From Actinomadura kijaniata NBRC 14229 (GTDB lineage: Bacteria; Actinomycetota; Actinomycetes; Streptosporangiales; Streptosporangiaceae): DNA of 64,000 bases. This document shows, piece after piece, positions 42,701-50,266 of this stretch. The stretch is from contig NZ_BCQR01000021.1 in the NCBI RefSeq assembly GCF_001552175.1, forward strand, positions 1 through 64,000, written 5' to 3'. The number at the start of each line of letters is the position of its first letter. Positions within the stretch are counted from its first letter, which is position 1. The translations under genes and the position numbers were made by a program. Below the pieces are notes generated by a model. That model had not been told where the DNA came from and ran no database searches. It saw nothing but the letters and a program-made list of their open reading frames with translations.

Positions 42701-43147
42701 TCAGCCGCCGATGACCCCGCCGGGGAAACCGGAGGGTTCGGCCTCCGGTTCGGCCATCTCGGCGGCCTTCCAACTCAGCGCCGGGACGTCGGGCGCGCCG
42801 TCGGGGTGGAACGTGCCGCCCGTCCAGTGCGCGAGCGCCTCGGCGAAGCGGCGCGCCACCCGTTCGGCGTCGGGCAGGTCGGCGATGGCGCGGACGTCCA
42901 CCCACCACACCGGGACGGCGACCCGCGCCGCGAACTCCGGGCCCAGCAGCCGCCCGATCTCGCTCTGCACCGACACCTGCACCGGCGGCTCGATCGCCAC
43001 CAGCAGCCGCCCCTGCGCGTCGTACAGCAGCGACGGCCCGGGCTCGCCACCGCGCAGCCCGAGCTGCTCGCCCATCGCGATCAGCCCGTCGGCGACGGCG
43101 TGCACGTCGGGACGCCGCCGCACCAGGGCGACGAAATCACAGCTCAT
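42701..43147 (-). CDS. DUF6177-like protein, N-terminal half only
   Basis: A 148-residue protein whose ATG 43147 overlaps the stop of the EspI-like gene (ATGA). It fits, from memory, the N-terminal part of DUF6177: DFVALVRRRPDVHAVADGLI, LLYDAQGRLLVAIEPPVQV, the VWWVDVRAIADLPDAERVA segment and an FAEALAHWTGG helix. The rest of the family sequence is missing here and is instead found as a separate gene at 18545-19495. Translational coupling to the MinD-like ATPase suggests that the two proteins cooperate in type VII secretion. Confidence 0.7.
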   Translation of the reverse strand: MSCDFVALVRRRPDVHAVADGLIAMGEQLGLRGGEPGPSLLYDAQGRLLVAIEPPVQVSVQSEIGRLLGPEFAARVAVPVWWVDVRAIADLPDAERVARRFAEALAHWTGGTFHPDGAPDVPALSWKAAEMAEPEAEPSGFPGGVIGG

Positions 43148-45363
43148 CGGCCCGCCCCCAGCGAACGCGCGAAGACCTCGTGGACGATCCGGATGACCGC
43201 CGTCCGGGTGGCCACCCCGACCTTGGCCATGTCCAGCGGGCCGCCGGCGCCCGCGTGCCGGTCGTAGGGCACCAGGACCACCGGCACGCCCCAGGCGGTC
43301 AGCATCTGCTGGGCCTTGTCCAGGTCCGCGCCGACCTGCGGGGCGTGCGCGACCATCGCGACGACGGTCCGCGTGATCAACGCCTGCTGCTGGTTGGCGG
43401 CGAACCACTCCAGCGCGCCCTTGGCGCTCAGCGCCCCGTCCACGGTCGCGGGGGTGACCAGCACCAGCCCGTGCGAGTGGGTGAGGACGCCGCGGTTGAC
43501 CTCGGTGAGGATGCCCGCGCCGCAGTCCACGATGACCGACGACACGTACCGGGTGACCTTGCCGAGCGCGTTCTGGAACGTGTCCAGCGCGAACTCCCCG
43601 GCGATCCGCCCGCCGCGCGTGGACGACAGCACCCACAGCCCGTCGGGGGTCCGCGACAGGAACTGCGCGGCCTCCTCGAACGACCGGGGGTTGTACTCGG
43701 CCAGGTCGAACAGCGACCGTTCCGGCAGCACGCCCAGCCGCAGCGGAAGCGACCCGAGCTCGGCGTCGGCGTCGGCGGCCAGCACCCGGTCGCCGCGCGC
43801 CCGCGCCAGCTCGGTCGCGATCAACGCGGACATGGTCGTCTTGCCCGCGCCACCCCGCACGCTGGCGACGGCGATCTGCCGGTACCCCGACACGGGCCGC
43901 GCCATGAGGTCGGCGAAGTCGCTCTGCAGCTTCAGGTCCGCCGACGACCCGCCGACGGCCTTGCGCACCCCGCGCCCGACCCTCCGCATCAGCGGATCGC
44001 CGTGCTGGTCCCGGCGCATGAGCTCCTGCGCGTGCACGTGCCCCTGCGGGTGCTGGGGCGCGGCCTGCTGCGACTGCTGGTGCGCGGCCTGCTCGGCGCC
44101 GGCCCCGTCGTCCTCCGTGCCGATGATCGTCCCGAACGCGAGCGACGCCCCGAACGCCCCCGTGGCGGGCGGATCGGCCATCGGCACGGCGAACTGCGCC
44201 CCCGAGGCGTCCCCGTCCTGCTGGGGAACGGGCTCCATGCCCGGCATGGACGGAGGCGCGGGCGGCGCGGCGAACTGCGCCCCGAAAGCGTCCTGCGAGG
44301 CGGGCTCCATACCCGGCATCGGCGGCGGCGCGGGCGGCCCCGGGAACTGCACATCCGAAGGCTCCTGCGCATCCGGCAACCCAGGCATAGGTGGCGGTGC
44401 AGGCGGGCCTGGAAACTGCGGCCCCGAAGCATCCTGCTGTTGAGCCGCCTCGGTCCCCGGCATCGGCGGCGGGGCAGGCGGCGCGGCGAACTGCGGAGCC
44501 GACGCGTCCTGCGTGCCCGGCATCGCGGGCATGGGCGGCGGCGCAGGCGGACCCGGGAACTGCGGCCCTGAAGCATCCTGCCGGGCGGGCTCCATGCCCG
44601 GCGGTGGGGTGGGCGGCTCGGCGAACTGCGGGCCCGAAGGCTCCTGGGCATCCGGGAGTCCCGGCATGGGAGGAGGCGCGGGCGGGCCGGGGAACTGCGG
44701 CCCTGAAGCATCCTGCTGGGCGGGCTCCATGCCCGGCGGTGGCGCGGGCGGCTCCGCGAACTGCGGGCCCGAAGGCTCCTGCGCATCCGGCAGCCCCGGC
44801 ATGGGCGGCGGTGCAGGCGGGCCGGGGAACTGCGGACCTGAAGCATCCTGCCGGGCGGGGTCCATGCCCGGCATCGCGGGCATGGGTGGCGGCACCGGGG
44901 CCTGCGGGCCCGAGGCGTCCTGCGCGGCGGGCTCCGTGCCCGGCATCGGCGGCGGAGGCGGGAACTGCGGGCCGGACGTGTCCGTTCCCTGGGCGGCGGA
45001 CGTGTCCGGCATCGGGGGCGCGGGGGGCGCGAACGGTCCGGACGCGTCCGGCGTCAGCGCGACGGGTTCGGGCATCGGCGGGGGCGCGGGTGGCTGCGGG
45101 CCGGAGAAGTCCGGCATCGCGGGCGGAGGCGGGGGCTCGGCATGCCGCGGCGCCTCCGGAACGGGCGCGGCGGACGGCATCGGGGCGGGTGCTGCCCCCG
45201 TGACTCCGGCGAACGGCGGGGGTGGAGGCGGTGGCGGCGGCGCGGTTTCCGCTCCCCATGCGCCCTGCGCCGGGGCCGCCGCCATGGTGTTGAGGGCCGC
45301 GAACCCGCGTTGGGAAACACCGAGATCACGCAGCACGCCCTGCTGCCAACCCGAGTCGGTCAC
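43144..45363 (-). CDS. EspI-like protein: Pro-rich repeats plus MinD/ParA ATPase
   Basis: A 739-residue protein, GTG 45363 after GAGGAGG. Residues ~35-400 are Pro/Ala/Met-rich with many copies of a unit like DASGPQFPGPPAPPPMP. The C-terminal ~270 residues form a MinD/ParA-type ATPase: deviant Walker A in VRGGAGKTTMSALI, the switch-like AADADAELGSLPLRLGV, and VIVDCGAGILTEVN. Mycobacterial EspI (Rv3876) has this same plan and modulates ESX-1 with the cell's energy state. The alanine/proline region may contact EccC or cargo. It is divergent from the Pro-rich membrane protein at 45593. Confidence 0.85.
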   Translation of the reverse strand: MTDSGWQQGVLRDLGVSQRGFAALNTMAAAPAQGAWGAETAPPPPPPPPPFAGVTGAAPAPMPSAAPVPEAPRHAEPPPPPAMPDFSGPQPPAPPPMPEPVALTPDASGPFAPPAPPMPDTSAAQGTDTSGPQFPPPPPMPGTEPAAQDASGPQAPVPPPMPAMPGMDPARQDASGPQFPGPPAPPPMPGLPDAQEPSGPQFAEPPAPPPGMEPAQQDASGPQFPGPPAPPPMPGLPDAQEPSGPQFAEPPTPPPGMEPARQDASGPQFPGPPAPPPMPAMPGTQDASAPQFAAPPAPPPMPGTEAAQQQDASGPQFPGPPAPPPMPGLPDAQEPSDVQFPGPPAPPPMPGMEPASQDAFGAQFAAPPAPPSMPGMEPVPQQDGDASGAQFAVPMADPPATGAFGASLAFGTIIGTEDDGAGAEQAAHQQSQQAAPQHPQGHVHAQELMRRDQHGDPLMRRVGRGVRKAVGGSSADLKLQSDFADLMARPVSGYRQIAVASVRGGAGKTTMSALIATELARARGDRVLAADADAELGSLPLRLGVLPERSLFDLAEYNPRSFEEAAQFLSRTPDGLWVLSSTRGGRIAGEFALDTFQNALGKVTRYVSSVIVDCGAGILTEVNRGVLTHSHGLVLVTPATVDGALSAKGALEWFAANQQQALITRTVVAMVAHAPQVGADLDKAQQMLTAWGVPVVLVPYDRHAGAGGPLDMAKVGVATRTAVIRIVHEVFARSLGAGR

Positions 45364-45592
45364 CTGCCTCCTCTCTCCTCCGCCAGCCTACGAGACTTCG
45401 GGGAACTCGCGCACCGTCCGCCGCTCTCGCACCAAACCGTGACATCGAGCAAAATTCCGGTCGTTCGGCAGAACGCCGGACGGCTCCGCCGCGTCTCACC
45501 TATCGCACACCAGTGTCATCCCTCACCGTCGTGACGCCGCTACCCTTTCCAAACCTGTCTCACAAAAGCCCCCATCACGGCCTGGAGAAGCC

Positions 45593-46369
45593 ATGAACCC
45601 TCCTCAGTGGCCGGGCCAGAACCCGCCCCCTGGTCAGCCCGGTTTCCCGCCCCCGCCGGGGCAGCCGTACGGCCCGCCCCCCGGCCAGCCCGGTTTCCCG
45701 CCGCCGCCCCCACCGCCCAGCGGCAGCGGTCCGCTGGTCCCGTTGCTGCTCGTCGGCGCGGTGGTGGTGCTGGCGCTGGTCGCGATCGGCGCGTTCGTCG
45801 TGATCGGCGGCGACGACGGTGAACGCCGCCGGGTGCTGCCGCCCCCGCTGACCACCCCCTCCTACAGCCCGAGCACCTCCACGACCGCGATGGACTCGGT
45901 GCTCAAGCCGATCGTCAGCACGGCGGCGGGCAGCACGTTCACGCGCGCGGGAACGATCCGCACCGGCAGCTGCATCAGCCGCGCCGACTCCGACCTGGTG
46001 ACGGCGCTGCGCGGCAACTCCTGCGTGGACGACATGTCGTCGGCGCTCTACACCAACTCCTCGCGCACGATCGTCGTGGTGGTGTCGGTGCTGAAGTTCG
46101 CCGACTCGACCACCGCCGTCTCGGTCAACAACGCCACCAGCCGCGGCGCGAACCCCACGGTCCTGCTGCCTCCGACCGGCAGCGGCCTGCCCGCGCTGCC
46201 CCGCCAGCCGAGCGTCTGGAACCGCAGCTGGGCGCAGGGCCAGTACGTCGTCTACGCCCAGGGCTACAACGCCAACGGCACCGACCCCGGCAGCCGGACC
46301 GGCCTGGTCTTCACGACCGCGGGCGAGCTCGGCCGCGAGATCGCCAACGTGATGGTCTGGAAGGGCTGA
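45593..46369 (+). CDS. Pro-rich single-pass membrane protein, extracellular Cys domain
   Basis: A 258-residue paralogue of the protein at 19517-20311. Cytoplasmic Pro/Gly-rich tail (residues 1-42, units like GQPGFPPPPGQP), one helix (~45-67, VPLLLVGAVVVLALVAIGAFVVI), Ser/Thr/Pro stalk, and an extracellular domain with two cysteines (TGSCIS and GNSCVD) and a WNRSWAQGQYVVYAQ segment. ATG 45593 follows GGAGA. The divergent arrangement with the EspI-like gene supports a T7SS link, but no activity can be read from the sequence. Confidence 0.8.
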   Translation: MNPPQWPGQNPPPGQPGFPPPPGQPYGPPPGQPGFPPPPPPPSGSGPLVPLLLVGAVVVLALVAIGAFVVIGGDDGERRRVLPPPLTTPSYSPSTSTTAMDSVLKPIVSTAAGSTFTRAGTIRTGSCISRADSDLVTALRGNSCVDDMSSALYTNSSRTIVVVVSVLKFADSTTAVSVNNATSRGANPTVLLPPTGSGLPALPRQPSVWNRSWAQGQYVVYAQGYNANGTDPGSRTGLVFTTAGELGREIANVMVWKG

Positions 46370-46383
46370 GCCCCTTTCCCGCC

Positions 46384-46412
46384 AGGGCCCCGGCCGTCCC
46401 GGCCGGGGCCCT
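46384..46412. terminator. Bidirectional hairpin between membrane protein and tetR genes
   Basis: A perfect 12-bp stem (AGGGCCCCGGCC and its complement) with a 5-base loop between two convergent genes. Confidence 0.75.
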
Positions 46413-46418
46413 CGCCGT

Positions 46419-47018
46419 TCAGGCGCGCGGTTCGCGCAGGACACCGGCGAGGACCGCGTGCACGGCCCGGCGCACGGCAGCGGGTTCCGGCGGCTCGCCC
46501 GTCCGGTCGGCGAACATGAGGTGCCCACCCCCGATCAGCGTGGGGGCGAGCACGTCGATGTCGGCGTCGGCGGCGATCCGGCCGAGCTCGCGTTCCCGGG
46601 CGAGGTAGGAGGCGATCATCTCGGCGGCCTCGGTCACCAGCGGGATGCCGGTCGGCCGGACCTCGCGCAGCCGGGCGCGCAGGCCGTCCCGGGAGATGAC
46701 GAGCCCGACGACCGCCACGACGACCGACCCGAACAGCTCGGTGAGCGCCCCGGTGAGGTTGTCGACGACGGTTCCGGTCCCGGCGGTGGCGCGCAGGAAC
46801 GCGGCCCGGTCCTCGACGCGGGCGATGCGGTCCAGCACGAGTTCGGCCAGGAAGGCGTCGAAGTCGGCGAAGTGCCGGTGCAGGACGCCCTTGGCGCAGC
46901 CCGCCTCGGTCGTGACCGCCCGGCTGGTCAGCCCGCTCGGGCCGTCCCGGAGCAGAACGCGCTCGGCCGCGGCGAACAGCTGCTGACGCACGTCCCGGAT
47001 GGCCACCCCTGTCGGCAC
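46419..47018 (-). CDS. TetR-family transcriptional repressor
   Basis: A 199-residue protein starting GTG 47018 after GAGGGGGAG. The N-terminal helix-turn-helix is typical (QLFAAAERVLLRDG, then LTSRAVTTEAGCAKGVLHRHF). The C-terminal ligand domain is all-helical and hydrophobic (SVVVAVVGLVISRDGL; ADIDVLAPTLIGGGHLMF). It is divergent from the methyltransferase at 47088, and two 18-bp palindromes lie between the genes. It most likely represses the methyltransferase, and perhaps itself, until a small molecule binds. Confidence 0.9.
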   Translation of the reverse strand: MPTGVAIRDVRQQLFAAAERVLLRDGPSGLTSRAVTTEAGCAKGVLHRHFADFDAFLAELVLDRIARVEDRAAFLRATAGTGTVVDNLTGALTELFGSVVVAVVGLVISRDGLRARLREVRPTGIPLVTEAAEMIASYLARERELGRIAADADIDVLAPTLIGGGHLMFADRTGEPPEPAAVRRAVHAVLAGVLREPRA

Positions 47019-47052
47019 CGCACTCCCCCTCGCCTTCCGTAGACCTCCACTA

Positions 47053-47081
47053 TCGACGAGTGGGCAGTTGCCCACTAGAGT
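47053..47081 (+). promoter_or_regulatory. Leaderless promoter of the methyltransferase gene
   Basis: TCGACG (47053-47058), 17-base spacer, TAGAGT (47076-47081). The -10 box ends six bases before the A of the ATG at 47088, the spacing expected when the transcript begins at the start codon. No ribosome-binding site is present. Confidence 0.5.
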
Positions 47082-47096
47082 GGGCGCATGCCCACT
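47059..47096. promoter_or_regulatory. Two tandem TetR operators overlapping promoter and start codon
   Basis: Two perfect inverted repeats AGTGGGC-N4-GCCCACT at 47059-47076 and 47079-47096, centres 20 bp apart. The first lies in the spacer up to the -10, the second covers the ATG of the methyltransferase. Arrangement and symmetry fit cooperative binding of two TetR dimers. Confidence 0.85.
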
Positions 47097-47918
47097 TCGC
47101 GATCGGGACGTTCCCTGCCCTCCGAACCGCACCAGGCCCGGCAGTGGGCGGAGTCGTTCGGCTCGGACCCCGAGCGCTACGACCGCGCCCGCCCCCGCTA
47201 CCCCGACGCCCTGCTGGAACGGCTCGTCGCCACCGCCCCCGGACCCGACGTGCTCGACGTCGGATGCGGCACCGGCATCGTCGCCCGGCAACTCCGGGCG
47301 GCCGGCTGCCGGGTGCTCGGCGTCGAGGTCGACCCGCGCATGGCGGACTGGGCGCGCCGGGACGGGCTGGAGGTGGAGGTCGCGGCGTTCGAGTCCTGGG
47401 ACCCCGCCGGCCGGACGTTCGACGCGGTCGTCTCCGGCCAGACCTGGCACTGGATCGACCCGGCGGCGGGCGCGGCCCGGGCGGCCCACGCGCTGCGGCC
47501 GGGCGGCCTGCTGGCGGCGTTCTGGAACGTGGGCGTCCCCTCCCCCGAGATCGCGGAGGCGTTCGCCGAGGTCGCGCGCCGGGTGGTGCCCGAGCTGCCG
47601 ATGCTCCAGCAGACGGCCGCGTCCGCGCAGGCGTACACGGCGCTGCTGGACAAGGCGGCCGACGGGATCCGCCGGACGAACGCGTTCGGCGCCCCGGAGC
47701 GGTGGGAGTTCGGCTGGCGGCGTTCCTACACCCGCGACGAGTGGCTGGACCAGATCCCCACGAGCGGCTTCGCCGGCCAGCTCGGCCCCGAGAAGCTGCG
47801 GGAGCTCCTGGCGGGCGTCGGCGAGGTCATCGACGCGGCGGGCGGCGGTTTCACGATGGACTACACGACGGTGACGATCGCCGCGACCCGCGCCGACGCC
47901 CCGGTCAGACCAGCTTGA
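47088..47918 (+). CDS. Class I SAM-dependent methyltransferase (TetR-controlled)
   Basis: A 276-residue methyltransferase. Motif I is VLDVGCGTGIVARQL, followed by the acidic strand end GVEVDPRMADWA and FDAVVSGQTWHWID, which resembles the type 11/UbiE-like group; the Trp-His-Trp segment is common in trans-aconitate-type and small-molecule methyltransferases. The ATG lies inside an operator palindrome and has no ribosome-binding site, so the message is probably leaderless. The 3' end overlaps the convergent gene by 14 bp. The substrate is unknown; regulation by TetR suggests detoxification or modification of a small molecule. Confidence 0.85.
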   Translation: MPTSRSGRSLPSEPHQARQWAESFGSDPERYDRARPRYPDALLERLVATAPGPDVLDVGCGTGIVARQLRAAGCRVLGVEVDPRMADWARRDGLEVEVAAFESWDPAGRTFDAVVSGQTWHWIDPAAGAARAAHALRPGGLLAAFWNVGVPSPEIAEAFAEVARRVVPELPMLQQTAASAQAYTALLDKAADGIRRTNAFGAPERWEFGWRRSYTRDEWLDQIPTSGFAGQLGPEKLRELLAGVGEVIDAAGGGFTMDYTTVTIAATRADAPVRPA

Positions 47919-48609
47919 GCGCGAACGGGAACGCGAGGACGAGCGGCGCCGTCTCCGGACGGACGTCCAGCTCGAACACGAGCTTCGCGCGCCGGTCCAG
48001 GTAACCGGCGACCGTGCCCTCCAGCAGCGCGACCCGCGCGCCGACGGGGTTCACGATCTCGAAGAAGCGGCCGCCCCGCACGTTCACGCCGGCCTCGACG
48101 GGCTCGGCGGCGGCCCGGGCGACGACGCGTCCACCTTGCCCGACCATCTCGTAGGTCCGCCTGCTGGTCAGCGTGAGCGTGGGGGCGGGGCCACCGGGGA
48201 AGAGCGGGGCGTCCGTGCGCTCCACCGCGCCGAGCCGCTCCCCGTTCGCGCCGGTGACGACGGCGAACCGGTCCCACTCCAGCGGGTCGTTCGCGGCCTG
48301 GGCGGGATGCTGGCCCGGCATGACCGACCGGGGATCGGCCTTGGGACGGGCTTCGGCACGTTCCAAAAAGAACATCGGCCGCCCCTCGCCGTCCCGCACC
48401 TCCAGCACGACCCGCGCGGTGTCGCGCGGCACGGTCGGGTCTCCGTAGGGAGGCCCGTCATGGCCGCTCATGACCTTCTGCCACAGGCTCCGCCGCCCGC
48501 CCTCGGTCGGCACGCAGGAGGCGACCCTCCGCTGCCCGCCGTCCAGCAGTTCGTATCCCCAGGGCTGCTTCCGCCGGACGACGGTCAACTCCTCACCAGC
48601 ACGTATCAC
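47905..48609 (-). CDS. Unknown soluble protein, possibly LURP/tubby-like fold
   Basis: A 234-residue protein starting GTG 48609 with a weak ribosome-binding site. It has alternating hydrophobic strands (RVVLEVRDGEGRPMFFLERA; RFAVVTGANGERLGAVER; TLTLTSRRTYEMVGQGG; RFFEIVNPVGARVALLEG) and no membrane helix before a mildly hydrophobic C-terminal segment (APLVLAFPFALKLV). The strand pattern with a C-terminal hydrophobic helix recalls LURP-one/tubby-like barrels, but I cannot confirm that. No catalytic motif is evident. It sits between the TetR/methyltransferase pair and the mycP remnant. Confidence 0.65.
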   Translation of the reverse strand: MIRAGEELTVVRRKQPWGYELLDGGQRRVASCVPTEGGRRSLWQKVMSGHDGPPYGDPTVPRDTARVVLEVRDGEGRPMFFLERAEARPKADPRSVMPGQHPAQAANDPLEWDRFAVVTGANGERLGAVERTDAPLFPGGPAPTLTLTSRRTYEMVGQGGRVVARAAAEPVEAGVNVRGGRFFEIVNPVGARVALLEGTVAGYLDRRAKLVFELDVRPETAPLVLAFPFALKLV

Positions 48610-48639
48610 GATGAAACATTCTCAGGGACCCGCCGGACC

Positions 48640-48832
48640 GCTTCGGCCACACCCCGACGCCCGCCTCCATCTGACCGCTGAGGACGAAGGCGGCGTCCTT
48701 GCGCGACGCGTGGTGGACGTCGTCCTGGAGCAGGCCACAGATGCCGTCGTAGCCCTACGGGATGTTGATGACCCCGACCCCGCTGTCGACGGCGTACCGG
48801 ATGGCCTTCTCCCAGGCCGTTCCCTTGGTCAC
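48640..48832 (-). pseudogene. Decayed subtilase (mycosin-like) fragment downstream of mycP
   Basis: Directly after the mycP stop, one minus-strand frame reads TAWEKAIRYAVDSGVGVINIP, a stop (TAG), then GYDGICGLLQDDVHHASRKD and AAFVLSGQ. This parallels the mycP segment AKGIRYAADRGAKVINLSQ through RDAVIIAGAGND. The fragment lacks catalytic residues and has an internal stop, so it is a remnant of a second mycosin or of a partial duplication. Confidence 0.65.
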
Positions 48833-50166
48833 CGGTCCTGCGGCGGATGGAACTGCGGCCGTCCGGGCGGAGGGGCCTGCGGCGCGCCCTGCGGAGTCTG
48901 CGGCTGCTGCGGGAACTGCCCTGGTTGCGGCGGGTACTGCTGCCCGCCCTGCGGAGGATAGGGAGCACCGCCGAAACCGGCCGGGGGCATCCCCTGGCCG
49001 GGCCCGGTGGCGGGCCGCGGCCCCTGGCGCTTCTTGCGCATCGCCATGAATCCGACGACGGCCACGGCGATCACGGCCGCGCCACCGAGGCCGCCCAGGT
49101 AGGCGACGGCGTCCCAGGCGATCGGGGTCTCGATCTCCTTCAGCGGCTTCTCGGCGTCCGGCTTGTGGTTCGCGGCCCACCGGTCGTACTCGTCGAACAC
49201 CGGGTTCGCCGAGGTCTTCGGCACGTCGCCGATGAAGATCCGGTTGGGACGGATGATGCCGTAGCCGGTCCGGTCGTCCTTGCCCCTGGCGTCGACGTCC
49301 AGCGCGGAGGCGATGAGCTGGCGGACGACCTCGCGGTTCTTCATCTCCGGGTACCTGGACCGGATGAGCGCGACCATGCCGGCGGTCAACGCCGACGCCT
49401 GGCTGGTCCCGCTGAAGTTGCGCACGATCTTGCCCTCGGGATCGAGCCCGCCCACCTGGACTCCCGGCGCCGCGACCTTCACGTAAGGCTGCTTCTCCGT
49501 CTTCTGCCAGGGACGGAACTGCGGGTCCACGGCTCCGACGGAGAGAACGCCCCTGCAGTTGGCGGGATACATCGACGGGTTGGAGGCATGCCCGTCGTTA
49601 CCCGCGCCCGCGATGATCACGGCGTCCCTGCCCAGGGCGTGGTGAATCGCTTCCTGCATATCGGTCGGGCACGCGCCGGGAAGCGCCTGCGACAGGTTGA
49701 TCACCTTCGCGCCACGGTCGGCGGCGTAGCGGATCCCCTTCGCGATGGAGGGACCCGTCTGCGCGACGATCGGCAAGATCTTGGCTTCCGGCGCGACCCC
49801 CAGGAAGCGGGTGCTCTTGCCCTGCGAGGCGATGAGCGAGGCCATGTGCGTTCCGTGGCCGGGCTCTCCGAAGCTGGAGTTCTTGTCGGTGCGACCGTCG
49901 CCACTGCCGGTCTCCAGGTCGGTCCCCGGAAGCACCGCACCCGACATGTCAGGGATGTCCCCCTGAACGCCGGTGTCGCTGACCGCCACCGTGACGCCCT
50001 GCCCCTTGGCCTTGGGCCAGAGCTTGTCGTTGACGCCCCAGGTGGAGAACCACCACTGCTCCGGCAACGGCCTGGAATCCGCCGCAGCGGCACCGGGTGA
50101 GGCCACCGCCCCCAGAACGGCCAGGGCCAATGTCGACCGAACGACTGCCCGGCTCCAGCGTCGCAT
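48829..50166 (-). CDS. mycP: Mycosin, subtilisin-like protease of the T7SS
   Basis: A 445-residue membrane-anchored serine protease. Signal peptide ~1-29 (ends ASPGAAAAD); catalytic triad Asp64 (VAVSDTGV), His104 (GHGTHMAS) and Ser255 (SGTSQASA), with the oxyanion Asn190 (GAGND). A C-terminal membrane helix (VAYLGGLGGAAVIAVAVVGF) is followed by a basic and then Pro/Gln-rich cytoplasmic tail of about 70 residues, longer than in mycobacterial mycosins. ATG 50166 follows GAGGAG; ATG 50184 is an alternative. MycP stabilises the EccBCDE channel and trims some substrates. A hairpin separates it from the EspB-like gene upstream. Confidence 0.94.
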   Translation of the reverse strand: MRRWSRAVVRSTLALAVLGAVASPGAAAADSRPLPEQWWFSTWGVNDKLWPKAKGQGVTVAVSDTGVQGDIPDMSGAVLPGTDLETGSGDGRTDKNSSFGEPGHGTHMASLIASQGKSTRFLGVAPEAKILPIVAQTGPSIAKGIRYAADRGAKVINLSQALPGACPTDMQEAIHHALGRDAVIIAGAGNDGHASNPSMYPANCRGVLSVGAVDPQFRPWQKTEKQPYVKVAAPGVQVGGLDPEGKIVRNFSGTSQASALTAGMVALIRSRYPEMKNREVVRQLIASALDVDARGKDDRTGYGIIRPNRIFIGDVPKTSANPVFDEYDRWAANHKPDAEKPLKEIETPIAWDAVAYLGGLGGAAVIAVAVVGFMAMRKKRQGPRPATGPGQGMPPAGFGGAPYPPQGGQQYPPQPGQFPQQPQTPQGAPQAPPPGRPQFHPPQDR

Positions 50167-50201
50167 CCGACACTCCTCGCTCATCGCGACAAACCTCGCT
50201 C

Positions 50202-50244
50202 ACGGTACGGACGGGTCAGGCTATCCCTGACCCATCCGTACCGT
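50202..50244 (-). terminator. Long hairpin between EspB-like gene and mycP
   Basis: A 19-bp stem with one C-A mismatch and a 5-base loop (arms 50202-50220 and 50226-50244). It lies past the stop of the EspB-like gene and before mycP, so it may attenuate read-through into mycP. Confidence 0.65.
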
Positions 50245-50266
50245 TCCCGCGTCACCGGATCCGGCG

